Positions 8,139 to 19,165 are shown, counted from the first letter of the stretch. The stretch is DNA of 44,874 bases from Candidatus Rokuibacteriota bacterium (GCA_003220615.1 QHTB01000166.1:1-44874), one strand, 5' to 3'. Made by a program: numbers and translations. Notes: generated from the letters alone by a model not told the origin.

Positions 8139-8965
8139 ACCGCCGCGACCATCCGGTAGGCAGCAAAGAACACGAGGGAGGCGACGAGCCCCGGCAGCAG
8201 GCTGCCTGACCACCACAAGAGCCATGCGTTGATCACCCCGAGCAGCGTCACGTAGACGAGCATGCCGACGATGACCTCTGGCGCCCTCGGCAACAGCGGA
8301 TCGAGGAGATAGCGCAGGAGTCCCATGGCCGTCGCGATGGTGGCGGCGGCCGCGAACGACCAGCGCCGTTGAAGCCGGTTGAACAGGGCACCTCGGAAGA
8401 ACAGCTCACTGGACGGAACGTTGGCTCCTGCATCATAGGCGATGGCTGTGAGCACGAGGCTGTCGGTCGTCACGCGATGGCCGAACGTGACGGCCGCGGC
8501 CAGGAGCATGTGTCCTCCGAGCGTCAGCCCCGCCGCGAGACCGAGCAAACTGCCGCCGACCGGTATCGGCCAACGCAACCCGAGCGCGTCCAGTCGTCCG
8601 TTGATCGTCATGAACGTCAGCCAGAGCGGCGAGGCCAGATAGAAGATCGCGGCGCGGGGATCCCAACGAGCGCCGGCAGCGGCCCCCGCGAGGACCAGAA
8701 TGATGATGACCGAGGGACCGAGCGGCCTCCACTGCGGCGGCGACGTGGCCGCCCATCCAAACGCGATGGTGAGAAGGCCGCCGTGGACCACCGCGACCGT
8801 GACGACGCGAAGGCTCGATGGCGGAAGCCAGTGACTGTGAACGAGCGCTGCGCACACGGCGAGTGTCGCGACGAGTGTGGCCACGACGCCGGCCGGAGTC
8901 CCGTCGAAAAGCCCGGGAGGCGCGGCCCAGCGTGCCGTGTCAGGCGTCGATCGGCTCGTTATCAC
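8135..8965 (-). CDS. CPBP-like (CAAX protease-related) membrane protein, degenerate motifs
   Basis: A 276-residue protein with about seven to eight hydrophobic segments. The segment SSELFFRGALFNRLQRRW resembles motif 1 of the CPBP/Rce1 family (EExxxR), and the C-terminal part (LLWWSGSLLPGLVASLVFFA) resembles the family's last helices. The first glutamate of the EE pair is Ser here, and the usual FxxxH and HxxxN motifs have no clear histidines, so protease activity is doubtful. It starts with GTG 8965, overlapping the HD-GYP gene by 26 nt, and its stop overlaps the kinase start. It may be an accessory sensor or membrane partner of the kinase (inference). Confidence 0.6.
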   Translation of the reverse strand: MITSRSTPDTARWAAPPGLFDGTPAGVVATLVATLAVCAALVHSHWLPPSSLRVVTVAVVHGGLLTIAFGWAATSPPQWRPLGPSVIIILVLAGAAAGARWDPRAAIFYLASPLWLTFMTINGRLDALGLRWPIPVGGSLLGLAAGLTLGGHMLLAAAVTFGHRVTTDSLVLTAIAYDAGANVPSSELFFRGALFNRLQRRWSFAAAATIATAMGLLRYLLDPLLPRAPEVIVGMLVYVTLLGVINAWLLWWSGSLLPGLVASLVFFAAYRMVAAV

Positions 8966-9638
8966 GCGTGACGCGGAGCAGAGCGGCCACGATGTCGTCG
9001 TCCAGGGTCCGTCCCGCCTCGCCCACGATGTGCTCGATCGCTACGTGATGCGGCAACGCCTCACGATAGGGGCGTGTCGACGTCAACGCATCGTAGACGT
9101 CGGCCACCGCCACGATGCGCGCGCCCAGCGGGATCGCGGCTCCCCTGAGTCCGTCGGGATAGCCGCTGCCATCCCAGCGCTCGTGATGATGACGGACGAT
9201 GATCGAACCCGCGACAAAAAACTCGAACGGCGCCACGATCTGGGCCCCGAGCACGGGATGCCGCCGCATCAACTCCCACTCGTCGGGATCGAGGCGGCCG
9301 GGCTTGCCGAGCACGCTTTCCGGAACCCCGATCTTGCCGATGTCGTGAAGAAGCCCGGCCTGCGCGATGACGTCCACCTCGCGTGCCGACAGCCCCACCG
9401 CCTCGGCGAGTTGCCGCCCGAGAGCACTCACACGCTGGGAGTGGCCTCGCGTGTACGGATCCTTCGCTTCGAGGGCATTGGCGAGGCCGAGCAGCGACTG
9501 GCTGATCGCCCGCTGTGTGCGCTGATAGAGGTGCCGCACGTCCTCGGCGTAGCGCAGGCTCTGCTCGTAGGCGGCATTCAAGCGGCGATAGGCAGCGGGC
9601 AGATCACCCGCGGCGCCGGCGGCTACCTGCGCGCCCAC
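8940..9638 (-). CDS. HD-GYP domain protein, predicted cyclic-di-GMP phosphodiesterase
   Basis: A 232-residue protein. After a helical linker (about residues 14-45) comes the HD-GYP domain: GLLHDIGKIGVPESVLGKPG (HD at 98-99), RRHPVLGAQIV, HHHERWDGSGYPDGL (150-164, containing the GYP motif) and VADVYDALTSTRPYR. All metal ligands typical of active members are present. RpfG-type proteins carry REC and HD-GYP on one chain; here the REC domain is a separate gene overlapping this one by 16 nt in another frame. Expected activity is hydrolysis of c-di-GMP in the cytoplasm, controlled by the REC partner and the kinase downstream (inference). Confidence 0.9.
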   Translation of the reverse strand: MGAQVAAGAAGDLPAAYRRLNAAYEQSLRYAEDVRHLYQRTQRAISQSLLGLANALEAKDPYTRGHSQRVSALGRQLAEAVGLSAREVDVIAQAGLLHDIGKIGVPESVLGKPGRLDPDEWELMRRHPVLGAQIVAPFEFFVAGSIIVRHHHERWDGSGYPDGLRGAAIPLGARIVAVADVYDALTSTRPYREALPHHVAIEHIVGEAGRTLDDDIVAALLRVTRDNEPIDA

Positions 9639-10027
9639 AGGACTGAATGCGGGAGTAACTCCTCCACCAACGACAACAACCGTACCGGAGAGAACGGCTT
9701 GGTGAGGTAGTGGTCCGCGCCGGCGGCGTGGCCCCGTGCGACGTCTTCTTTCTGAGCGGCGGCCGTGAGCATGACGACCTTCGTCCGCGCCAGGACGGCG
9801 TCGTGACGAATCCAGCGGCAGATGTCGAAGCCACTCAGGTCAGGCAAGTTGACGTCGAGCAGGACCAGGTCAGGCTGAAGGGCTGACAGGGCCTCGAACG
9901 CGTGGGCCGCGTCGGGGGCGTCGAGGACGCGGACCCGCTCGTCTTCGAGCGTCACCCGAACGAGGTCGACCACGTTCGGCTCATCGTCGACGATCAACAC
10001 CGTAAGCACAGGCTGGAGCAATCGCAA
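9623..10027 (-). CDS. Stand-alone REC response regulator
   Basis: A 134-residue receiver domain without an output domain. The acidic pair is at D14-D15 (LIVDDEP), the phospho-acceptor is D58 (LVLLDVNLPDLSGFD), and the switch residues are T88 (VVMLTAAAQ) and K110 (YLTKPFSP). The protein ends shortly after helix 5. Its 3' end overlaps the HD-GYP gene by 16 nt, so the two are coupled and together equal an RpfG-like REC-HD-GYP protein split in two. It is the first gene of the signalling operon; the region 10028-10131 before it shows no convincing promoter. Confidence 0.93.
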   Translation of the reverse strand: MRLLQPVLTVLIVDDEPNVVDLVRVTLEDERVRVLDAPDAAHAFEALSALQPDLVLLDVNLPDLSGFDICRWIRHDAVLARTKVVMLTAAAQKEDVARGHAAGADHYLTKPFSPVRLLSLVEELLPHSVLWARR

Positions 10028-10131
10028 GGACTGTGCCGCGATGAGCGACGCGCGGACGCGGAGTTAGAACGAGCGAGACGAGCGACCTGCACGGAATCCC
10101 GGGCAGGTGCTGCGCGGACTGGGCAGCGGGC

Positions 10132-10542
10132 CTACTGCGAGCGGCCGGCGACGTGCAGCCGGGTCAGCGCCCGGGCGAGGGCTCCGGTGCACCGTGCGTA
10201 GTCGATGTCCTCCTGGCCCCGGCCCCCGAGGCGCTGTTCGGCTCGCTGGCGAGCCCGCTCGGCACGCTCACGGTCGATCTCCTCTGGCTTCTCGGCGCTG
10301 TCCGCCAGGATGATCACCTTGTCGTTCCGGACTTCGGCAAAGCCGCCCGCCAGGGCAAGATGGTACTCGTCGCGACCTTTACGGTAGGTCAGCTCTCCGA
10401 CCCCCAGCGTCGTCAGGAACGGCGCGTGACCACGCAGAACACCGAAGTAACCCTCGCTCCCGGGTGCAATGACCTCGTCGACCATGTCCGCCACGACGAG
10501 GCGCATCGGTGTGGCGATCTCGAGGGACAGCGTGTCGGCCAC
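10132..10542 (-). CDS. atpC: ATP synthase epsilon subunit
   Basis: A 136-residue protein with the N-terminal beta-sandwich (LSLEIATPMRLVVADMVDEV, GYFGVLRGHAPFLTTLGVG, LALAGGFAEVRNDKVIILAD) and a helical C-terminus (EEIDRERAERARQRAEQRL). It is the rotor-stalk subunit that couples F1 to the c ring and can inhibit ATP hydrolysis. It starts right at the atpD stop and is last in the operon. The extension after GGRGQED is somewhat longer than usual. Confidence 0.96.
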   Translation of the reverse strand: MADTLSLEIATPMRLVVADMVDEVIAPGSEGYFGVLRGHAPFLTTLGVGELTYRKGRDEYHLALAGGFAEVRNDKVIILADSAEKPEEIDRERAERARQRAEQRLGGRGQEDIDYARCTGALARALTRLHVAGRSQ

Positions 10543-12836
<2,294 letters not shown>

Positions 12837-12842
12837 CGCGTC

Positions 12843-14369
12843 CTACGCGACCTTGATGCCCTTGGCCGCCATGAATTCGGCCTTGGCCTCGTTGACGGCC
12901 TTGGCCAGCGTCTCGCGGAGCGAGTCGCTCAGCTCCTTCTTGTCACGGATCTCGGTCACGATCTGCGGCATCTTGCGTTCGAGCCAGCCGTAGAAGAAGG
13001 TCTCGAAGTCCCGGACCGCGTCGACGGGAAGATTGTCGAGCAGCCCCTGAGTGCCCGCGAAGATGATCACAACCTGCTTCTCGACGGGGAGCGGTTGATA
13101 CTGGCCCTGCTTGAGGATCTCCACCATGCGCTGCCCGCGCGCGAGCTGGCTCTGAGTCGCTTTGTCCAGATCTGAGCCGAACTGGGCGAAGGCCGCCAGC
13201 TCCCGATACTGGGCGAGATCGAGGCGCAGTTTTCCCGCCACCTGACGCATCGCCTTCACCTGGGCAGAGCCACCGACGCGCGAGACCGAGAGCCCGACGT
13301 TCACCGCCGGTCGGATACCGCCATAGAAAAGGTCCGACTCGAGGTAGATCTGGCCATCCGTGATCGAGATGACGTTGGTCGGGATGTACGCCGAGACGTC
13401 GCCGAGCTGCGTCTCGATGATCGGCAGCGCGGTCAGTGAGCCCCCTCCGAGTTGATCGTTGAGCTTGGCCGCCCGCTCGAGAAGCCGCGAGTGCAAATAG
13501 AACACGTCTCCCGGATACGCCTCCCGACCGGGCGGGCGGCGGAGCAGCAGCGAAAGCTGACGGTACGCGGTGGCGTGCTTGGACAGGTCGTCGTAGATAC
13601 ACAGCGCGTGGCGCCGGCTATCCCGGAAGTACTCGCCCATGGTCACGCCCGCGTACGGCGCGATGTATTGAAGGGGTGCCGGCTCGGACGCCGATGCGAC
13701 GACGATGGTGGTGTAGGCCATCGCTCCCGCGTCCTCGAGGACTTTCACGACCTGGGCGACCGTCGACCGCTTCTGGCCGATGGCGACGTAGAAGCAAAAC
13801 ACGTCCTCGCCTTTTTGATTGATGATCGTGTCGACGCCGATTGCCGTCTTGCCGGTTCCGCGGTCGCCGATGATCAGTTCGCGCTGGCCGCGTCCGATCG
13901 GGATCATCGCGTCGATGGCCTTCAGTCCGGTCTGGAGTGGTTCCTTCACGGACCGGCGGTCCACCACGCCGGGCGCGTAGCGCTCGATGGGCCGGAACTC
14001 CTTGGCGCTGATCGGGCCTTTGCCGTCCACCGGCTGTCCGAGCGCGTTCACGACTCGCCCGACGAGCGATTCGCCGACCGGCACCTGGGCGATGCGCCCG
14101 GTGCGTCGGACGACGTCACCTTCCTTGATCTCGGTGAACTCCCCGAGGAGCACGCAGCCCACTTGATCCTGCTCGAGGTTGAGCACCATCCCGACGACTT
14201 CGTGCGGGAACTGTAAGAGCTCGCCGGCCATGGCATTGTCGAGGCCGTAGACGCGCGCGATTCCATCGCCGACCTCGATCACGCGGCCAACTTCTTGGAG
14301 GTCGACCTCCGCTTCGAAGCCCGCGAGCTGCCGCTTGATGATCTCGCTGATCTCCCCGGCCTTGATCAT
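12843..14369 (-). CDS. atpA: ATP synthase alpha subunit
   Basis: The non-catalytic nucleotide-binding F1 subunit, 508 aa. Motifs are P-loop [40 protein letters not shown], the [20 protein letters not shown] block, and the arginine finger region [17 protein letters not shown]. The N-terminal crown segment ([19 protein letters not shown]) is intact. It begins 60 nt after atpH, the largest gap in the operon; nothing regulatory is recognisable there. Confidence 0.98.
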   Translation of the reverse strand: MIKAGEISEIIKRQLAGFEAEVDLQEVGRVIEVGDGIARVYGLDNAMAGELLQFPHEVVGMVLNLEQDQVGCVLLGEFTEIKEGDVVRRTGRIAQVPVGESLVGRVVNALGQPVDGKGPISAKEFRPIERYAPGVVDRRSVKEPLQTGLKAIDAMIPIGRGQRELIIGDRGTGKTAIGVDTIINQKGEDVFCFYVAIGQKRSTVAQVVKVLEDAGAMAYTTIVVASASEPAPLQYIAPYAGVTMGEYFRDSRRHALCIYDDLSKHATAYRQLSLLLRRPPGREAYPGDVFYLHSRLLERAAKLNDQLGGGSLTALPIIETQLGDVSAYIPTNVISITDGQIYLESDLFYGGIRPAVNVGLSVSRVGGSAQVKAMRQVAGKLRLDLAQYRELAAFAQFGSDLDKATQSQLARGQRMVEILKQGQYQPLPVEKQVVIIFAGTQGLLDNLPVDAVRDFETFFYGWLERKMPQIVTEIRDKKELSDSLRETLAKAVNEAKAEFMAAKGIKVA

Positions 14370-14429
14370 TCGCGCCCTCTCTCTGGGATAGCCACCGGAC
14401 GTCGGGCCTCGATCCGCTGTTCGCTCATT

Positions 14430-14978
14430 TCATCCGCCCGCCAAGCGCGCCCGGAGGTGGGCGAGCTGGCCGTCGAGGCTGCCATCGACGATATACGTTC
14501 CCACCTCGACGACGAAACCACCCAACAGCCCATTGTCCACGGTCTCTTCGAGCTCGACCTGCTTGCCGTGAAGAGCCCGGCCCAATCGTTGCCGGAGCGC
14601 CTCACGATCGGCTTCGGTGAGCGCCACCGCCGTGCGTACCTTGGCGCGCACGCGCCCGACGTCGGCATCGACGAGATCCTGGAAGATCTCGGCCATCTTC
14701 TGCAAATAGTTGGCGCGGCCTCGTCGGGCCACGAGCCCGAGGAAGTCGCGCGTCAGAGCTGACACGTCGAGGCGCGACGCGAGCTCCAGGGCGACGGCGC
14801 GCTTCGCGGGCGCCGGGACCCAGGGCTGCGCGAAGAAGGTGTTCACCTCGGGGGCCTGTTCCAGAAGCTCGGCGAGGGAGGCGAGCTCACGGCCGACGAC
14901 GTCGACCTGATTCCGCTCCCGAGCAAGCGCGTGCAATGCGCGCGCGTAGGGCATCGCCGCCGCCGAGCTTTCCTTCAC
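14430..14978 (-). CDS. atpH: ATP synthase delta subunit
   Basis: The peripheral-stalk OSCP-type subunit, 182 aa. An N-terminal helical domain (AMPYARALHALARERNQVDV) and the C-terminal family signature (VDNGLLGGFVVEVGTYIVDG) are clear. It starts with GTG 2 nt after the atpF stop, so translation is probably coupled. Confidence 0.95.
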   Translation of the reverse strand: MKESSAAAMPYARALHALARERNQVDVVGRELASLAELLEQAPEVNTFFAQPWVPAPAKRAVALELASRLDVSALTRDFLGLVARRGRANYLQKMAEIFQDLVDADVGRVRAKVRTAVALTEADREALRQRLGRALHGKQVELEETVDNGLLGGFVVEVGTYIVDGSLDGQLAHLRARLAGG

Positions 14979-14980
14979 GT

Positions 14981-15595
14981 CTAGTTCCCGAGTCGGCTGA
15001 TCGTGTCGGCGACGATGCGGCGGTGGTCCTCGTCCCGCAGGCTCCGCCGTACGAGCTTTTCGGCCACGGCCGTGGCCAGATCAGCCACCTCGCGCCGGAG
15101 CTCCTCTCGGGCACGGCGGATATCGGCGTCCATCTGAGCCTTCGCGGATTCGACGAGGCGCTGCGCTTCGGCGCGGGCGGATTCGACGAGGCGCCGTTGC
15201 TCCTCCCCGGCTTCCTTGAGCGCCTGCTCGCGAATGGCGGCCGCCTCGGCGTGGGCTTGACGCAGCCGCGTCGCGTTCTCTTCGACCTGATGCGCCGCCT
15301 CGGCACGCGCGGCCTGGGCCTCCTCCAGCGATCGCTTGATCGCGCCGGTGCGCTCCTCCATCTTCGCGAGGAACGGCTTGTAGAGCAGACGCTGGAGAAT
15401 CAGAAGGAGGATGACGAAGTTCACCGCCTGGACGATGAGCGACTTGTCGAGGCTGATCAGGCCGCCGCCGCCGTGCTCACTCGCCGCCGCGTGTGTGCTC
15501 TCAGGGCCGGCGGCGTCAGCCGCGCTCACCACGAGGGCCGCGAGGGCGAGAACACACAGGAGGCCGCCAAGCCGAACGCGTCCGCGAAGGTGCAT
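14981..15595 (-). CDS. atpF: ATP synthase subunit b
   Basis: The peripheral-stalk membrane subunit. From ATG 15595 the protein has 204 residues: an unusual signal-peptide-like N-terminus (LGGLLCVLALAALVVSAADA) and a short Gly/His-rich linker, the membrane helix (LIVQAVNFVILLLILQRLLY), KPFLAKMEERTGAIKRSLEE, then a long alanine- and glutamate-rich coiled coil. The extra N-terminal hydrophobic segment before the usual anchor recalls b subunits with cleavable leaders. A frame extension to 15658 exists but lacks support. It is the first gene of the visible atp operon; atpB (a) and atpE (c) are not upstream, where mnmA lies instead. Confidence 0.93.
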   Translation of the reverse strand: MHLRGRVRLGGLLCVLALAALVVSAADAAGPESTHAAASEHGGGGLISLDKSLIVQAVNFVILLLILQRLLYKPFLAKMEERTGAIKRSLEEAQAARAEAAHQVEENATRLRQAHAEAAAIREQALKEAGEEQRRLVESARAEAQRLVESAKAQMDADIRRAREELRREVADLATAVAEKLVRRSLRDEDHRRIVADTISRLGN

Positions 15596-15689
15596 GAGGA
15601 GGTCTCCCCGCTGCGATGAAAGGATCGCCCCAGGACCAGCGGTTGTGAAAACTATCACCCGACGAGAATACCGTCAACAAAAACCGGCG

Positions 15690-16772
15690 TCATCGTGCGA
15701 TCACGCCTCCGCCGACGACGAGATCGCCCTGGTACCACACGACGGATTGCCCGGGAGTGATCGCCCGTTGCGGGGTGTCGAAGACCACCTCGGCGCTGTC
15801 GGCATCAACGGCGCGCACGGTCGCCGGCGCCGGCACGTGATTGTGACGGATCCGCGCCTCGACGCGCAACGGATGCGTCGGGGGCTCGCACGCGATGAAG
15901 TTCACGCGTCGCGCCGTCAGTCGCCGCCCATCGAGCTCGTGGGCTTCCCCCACGGTCACCGTGTCTCGGTCGGGATCGAGATCCAGGACGTAGAGTCGCC
16001 GCCCCTCCTGGAGCCCCAATCCCTTCTTCTGCCCGATGGTGAAGTTGGCAACGCCAGAGTGACGCCCAAGCGTACGCCCTTCGCGGTCGACGATGGCGCC
16101 CAGCCGAAACATCCCGGGATCGCGGTCGCGTAAGAACTCACGGTAGTCTCCGTCGGGCACGAAACAGATCTCCTGGCTCTCAGGCTTCTCGGCGGTCGAC
16201 AATCCCAAGCGCCGGGCCTGCTCGCGCACGGCGTCTTTGCTCATACCACCTATAGGGAAGATTGCTCCTGCGAGCTGCCCCTGCGTCAGCGGCCAGAGGA
16301 AGTCGGTCTGATCCTTTCGCGGGTCCACGGCCCGCCACAGCTGAAAGCGGCCGGTCGCCTCGTCACGCGTCACCCGCGCGTAGTGGCCCGTCGCGACGGC
16401 GCGGGCGTCCCAGGCCTGGGCCCGCTGCAGCAACGAACCGAACTTTAGGTCTGAGTTACAGGCCACGCACGGCACGGGCGTCCGTCCTCGTCGGTACTCG
16501 TCCACGAAGCGTTCGATGACCGCGCCCGCGAATTCCTGCTCGCTGTCCAGGACGTAATGCGGGATCCCGAGCGTTCGCGCGACACGCCGCGCATCATCGG
16601 TCGCTTCGGCACCGCAACAGCTCCCGAACCGCGACGATGCGTCGGGCCCGTTGGACCACGGCCAGACCCGCAACGTGACACCGACGACGTCGTAGCCCAT
16701 CTCGACCAGCAGCGCGGCCGCGACGGACGAATCGACGCCACCGCTCATCGCGACGACGATGCGATCACGCAT
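15690..16772 (-). CDS. mnmA: tRNA-specific 2-thiouridylase MnmA
   Basis: MnmA adds sulfur to position 2 of U34 in tRNA-Lys, -Glu and -Gln. The 360-residue protein has the PP-loop [17 protein letters not shown], the first catalytic Cys in [34 protein letters not shown] and the second Cys in [17 protein letters not shown], followed by the C-terminal beta-barrel ([23 protein letters not shown]). It starts 3 nt after the parB stop. Its place between parB and the atp operon is uncommon. Confidence 0.96.
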   Translation of the reverse strand: MRDRIVVAMSGGVDSSVAAALLVEMGYDVVGVTLRVWPWSNGPDASSRFGSCCGAEATDDARRVARTLGIPHYVLDSEQEFAGAVIERFVDEYRRGRTPVPCVACNSDLKFGSLLQRAQAWDARAVATGHYARVTRDEATGRFQLWRAVDPRKDQTDFLWPLTQGQLAGAIFPIGGMSKDAVREQARRLGLSTAEKPESQEICFVPDGDYREFLRDRDPGMFRLGAIVDREGRTLGRHSGVANFTIGQKKGLGLQEGRRLYVLDLDPDRDTVTVGEAHELDGRRLTARRVNFIACEPPTHPLRVEARIRHNHVPAPATVRAVDADSAEVVFDTPQRAITPGQSVVWYQGDLVVGGGVIAR

Positions 16773-16775
16773 CGA

Positions 16776-17606
16776 TCAGGTCTGAGCTCCGAGCGCAGCG
16801 GCGAGCCGGTTCAGCTCGTCGGTCGTCGCGTACGCGATTTCGACTCGGCCCCGGCGCTCGTTCCCCACGATTCGCACGCGGGTCAGGAGCGCTCGCTGGA
16901 GGGATTCTTCGAGAGCCGACAGTTCTGCCGACCGGCGGGCCAACGGCGTGGCTCGCTGCTTCTGCACACCTTCCTCGGTGGCTCTCACCGACCACGATTG
17001 AGACAGGATATCGTCTCTCAGCTTCATTTGATCAGCGAGACTCGTCAGCGCCAGCAGCGCCCGCGCGTGTCCCATCGTGAGCCGATTCGCGCGCAGATCG
17101 TCCTGGATCGATAGCGGAAGCTTCAGCAGGCGCAGGCTGTTCGCGATCGTGCTGCGGTCGCGGCCGACCCGTTGGGCGAGTTGTTCCTGTGTCCAGCCGA
17201 ACTCACCGAGGATCTGCTGGTAGGCCTCCGCCTCCTCCATCGGGTTGAGGTCCTCGCGAAGCAGGTTCTCGACCAGCGCGAGCTCGAGGCTCTCGGAATC
17301 GGTCGCCTCGCGCACCACCGCGGGAATTCGATCCAACCCTGCCTGGCGCGCCGCGCGCCACCGCCGCTCACCCGCGATCAGTTGCCAACGGCCGGCGAGG
17401 CCACGTCGCACGACGACAGGTTGAATGACGCCGGACGCTTTGATCGAGAGGGCGAGCTCGTCGAGCGCGCCGACGTCAAACATCTTTCGCGGCTGCCTCG
17501 GATTGGGCTCGATCTGGTCGATCGGGATCTCGGTCTGCGTCTCGCTCGCCGTCGGTGCGTCGCCGAGAAGCGCGTCGAGGCCACGCCCCAGCCCCCGCCT
17601 ATTCAT
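16776..17606 (-). CDS. parB: Chromosome-partitioning protein ParB
   Basis: ParB binds parS and, as a CTP-dependent clamp, spreads on DNA near the origin. The 276-residue protein has the N-terminal LGRGLDALLG segment that stimulates ParA, the ParB/Srx domain with GERRWRAARQAGLDRIP and the ENLLREDLNPMEEAEAY motif, a helix-turn-helix (EQLAQRVGRDRSTIANSLRL), and a C-terminal dimerisation region (RVRIVGNERRGRVEIAYAT). The gene overlaps parA by 8 nt. Two parS-like sites lie upstream of parA. Confidence 0.96.
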   Translation of the reverse strand: MNRRGLGRGLDALLGDAPTASETQTEIPIDQIEPNPRQPRKMFDVGALDELALSIKASGVIQPVVVRRGLAGRWQLIAGERRWRAARQAGLDRIPAVVREATDSESLELALVENLLREDLNPMEEAEAYQQILGEFGWTQEQLAQRVGRDRSTIANSLRLLKLPLSIQDDLRANRLTMGHARALLALTSLADQMKLRDDILSQSWSVRATEEGVQKQRATPLARRSAELSALEESLQRALLTRVRIVGNERRGRVEIAYATTDELNRLAAALGAQT

Positions 17607-18360
17607 GTCGCAGAACCTCCTTTGTCAGCTCCAGATGCGCGATGGCCCCACTCGATCGCACATCGTGCAGCATGACTGGACGCCCGTGACTGGGCGCCTC
17701 ACTCAGGCGAATGTTCCGTGGGACGACGGTCTCGAAGATATCTCCGGGGAAATACCGGTGGACTTCGTCGCGGATCTGCAGCGCGAGACTCGTACGCCCA
17801 TCGAACATTGTCAGGACAATTCCTAATATCCCCAGGCTGGAGTTGAGCCGCTCTCGAATGAGCTTGATGGTCTTGACTAGATGAGCAAGCCCCTCGAGGG
17901 CGTAGAACTCGCATTGGAGCGGAACGAGCACCCGATCGGCTGCTACCAGGGCATTGATGGTCAAGAGTCCCAAAGAAGGCGGGCAATCGATGATGACGTA
18001 GTCTGCCGCACCACCTTCAGATGCCAGAGCATCGCGAAGCCGGTATTCCCGGCGTTCGAGACCGACGAGCTCGATCTCGGCACCAACCAAGTCGATGTCC
18101 GACGGTAACAAACGAAGAGAACCGACCGCCGTTCCAACCACCGCTCTGCTAGTAGGTTCATGGCCGAGCAACACGTGGTAGATCGTCGGATATAGGCCAT
18201 CCTTTTTCTGGCCCAGCCCGGTGGTTGCATTGCCCTGGGGATCGAGATCAACCAGCAGCGTCGAGCGTCCGGCCAGTGCTAAGCCGGCCGCAAGATTCAC
18301 TGCCGTGGTTGTCTTACCGACGCCGCCCTTCTGATTCACCACGGCGATCGACCTAGGAAT
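17599..18360 (-). CDS. parA: Chromosome-partitioning ATPase ParA/Soj, probable AUU start
   Basis: A deviant-Walker-A ATPase that segregates the origin with ParB. Motifs are VVNQKGGVGKTTTAVNLAAG, LLVDLDPQGNATTGLG and YVIIDCPPSLGLLTINAL; the protein ends AHLELTKEVLRHE. The first GTG (18342) would begin at VVNQKGG and remove the first beta strand, normally about six residues (family pattern xxIAVANQKGG). In frame upstream are ATT (18360) then codons for PRSIAVVNQKGG, with GGAG eight nucleotides before the ATT. I therefore place the start at ATT 18360; ATC at 18363 is the alternative. The ribosome site lies in a small hairpin (18353-18375). Confidence 0.93.
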   Translation of the reverse strand: MPRSIAVVNQKGGVGKTTTAVNLAAGLALAGRSTLLVDLDPQGNATTGLGQKKDGLYPTIYHVLLGHEPTSRAVVGTAVGSLRLLPSDIDLVGAEIELVGLERREYRLRDALASEGGAADYVIIDCPPSLGLLTINALVAADRVLVPLQCEFYALEGLAHLVKTIKLIRERLNSSLGILGIVLTMFDGRTSLALQIRDEVHRYFPGDIFETVVPRNIRLSEAPSHGRPVMLHDVRSSGAIAHLELTKEVLRHE

Positions 18361-18375
18361 GATTCGTTCTCCTAG
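18353..18375 (-). promoter_or_regulatory. Inverted repeat covering the parA ribosome-binding site and start
   Basis: On the minus strand CTAGGA (18375-18370) and TCCTAG (18358-18353) are perfect 6-nt inverted arms around an 11-nt loop. The Shine-Dalgarno sequence AGGAG begins in the 5' arm and the proposed ATT start lies at the loop/3'-arm border. Such a hairpin would hide the ribosome site. It could also be a DNA operator; the arms are short, so chance is possible. Confidence 0.4.
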
Positions 18376-18383
18376 AAGGCGAC

Positions 18384-18399
18384 CGTTTCACGGGAAACA
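18384..18399. promoter_or_regulatory. parS: parS-like ParB-binding site (imperfect)
   Basis: CGTTTCACGGGAAACA matches the bacterial parS consensus TGTTTCACGTGAAACA at 14 of 16 positions. It lies just upstream of parA. Confidence 0.7.
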
Positions 18400-18475
18400 C
18401 TACTCATCATGTGTGTCATATCCTGGCGACGCGCCTAAAATACCACTTCACCTCACGGAGATATACAACTCTCGG

Positions 18476-18491
18476 TGTTTCACGTGCAACA
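18476..18491. promoter_or_regulatory. parS: parS site
   Basis: TGTTTCACGTGCAACA differs from the parS consensus at one position. It lies between rsmG and parA, about 3.3 kb from the DnaA boxes, the usual origin-proximal place for ParB loading. Confidence 0.85.
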
Positions 18492-18534
18492 TCCCTCGAA
18501 GCAATCGGGGACTCGTCCAACTCTCGAAGCAATC

Positions 18535-19104
18535 TCAGGCGGAATCGACGACGAAGCTTCGAGTCCTGCCGCCTGGGAGTTGAACGACTGTGTACCGCCC
18601 GATCTTGACGCCGCATGGATCGGGGGGGCCGGACACGGCCACCATCCCACCAGTACGCACGAATCCGAGCCCCAACTTGAGTGTGCTCTCGACGTCGCCG
18701 GCGCACCGAGCCACCGCTACGTCGAACGCTTTTCTCCAGCGGCTGGGAACGGAAAGGACCCGCTCGGATAGGATCTCGACGTCAACGAGCTCCAGCTCTC
18801 GCACAGCCGTCTTCAGGAAGGAAGCCCTTCGCTGCCTCGACTCGACGAGGAGCATCCGAATATCGGGCCTGACGATCTTGATCGGTAGGCCAGGAAGCCC
18901 GGCGCCAGATCCGATATCCACTAAGCATTTGACGGTCGGTGGAATCACGTGCAGGAACACCAGACTGTCCAGGAGCAGGTGGTCTGCAAGCCATGTCGGG
19001 TCGGTTGACCCGATGATTCTGTGCTTGCTATTCCATTTTATCAATAAATCCAGATATTTGTTGAACCTGACTGTCTCGCTGTCGACGAGGTCTCGCCCCA
19101 GAAT
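18535..19104 (-). CDS. rsmG: 16S rRNA (guanine-N7) methyltransferase RsmG, start uncertain
   Basis: RsmG methylates G527 of 16S rRNA with SAM. Motifs are the N-terminal helix FNKYLDLLIKWNSKHRIIGS, LADHLLLDSLVFLH, the SAM loop LVDIGSGAGLPGLPIKIVRP, LVESRQRRASFLKTAVRELE and AVARCAGDVESTL. The first recognised start codon in frame (TTG 19044) would remove most of the conserved first helix. The frame is open back past the yidC stop, and I see no ATG, GTG or TTG in any frame from the yidC end to 19044. ATT at 19104 gives a family-like N-terminus (25 residues up to KWN) and is used here provisionally; no good ribosome site precedes it. Confidence 0.87.
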   Translation of the reverse strand: MLGRDLVDSETVRFNKYLDLLIKWNSKHRIIGSTDPTWLADHLLLDSLVFLHVIPPTVKCLVDIGSGAGLPGLPIKIVRPDIRMLLVESRQRRASFLKTAVRELELVDVEILSERVLSVPSRWRKAFDVAVARCAGDVESTLKLGLGFVRTGGMVAVSGPPDPCGVKIGRYTVVQLPGGRTRSFVVDSA

Positions 19105-19165
19105 AGTGGGGGCGCCGCGCGTGAGCCTTCCGAGCGCCTCCCTGGTGGCTTCGGGCGAGGGGAGT

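Noticed and set aside
10085..10108. Inverted repeat ACCTGC/GCAGGT after atpC, possible terminator
   Set aside because: The loop is 12 nt, the arms are short and no T run follows on either strand.
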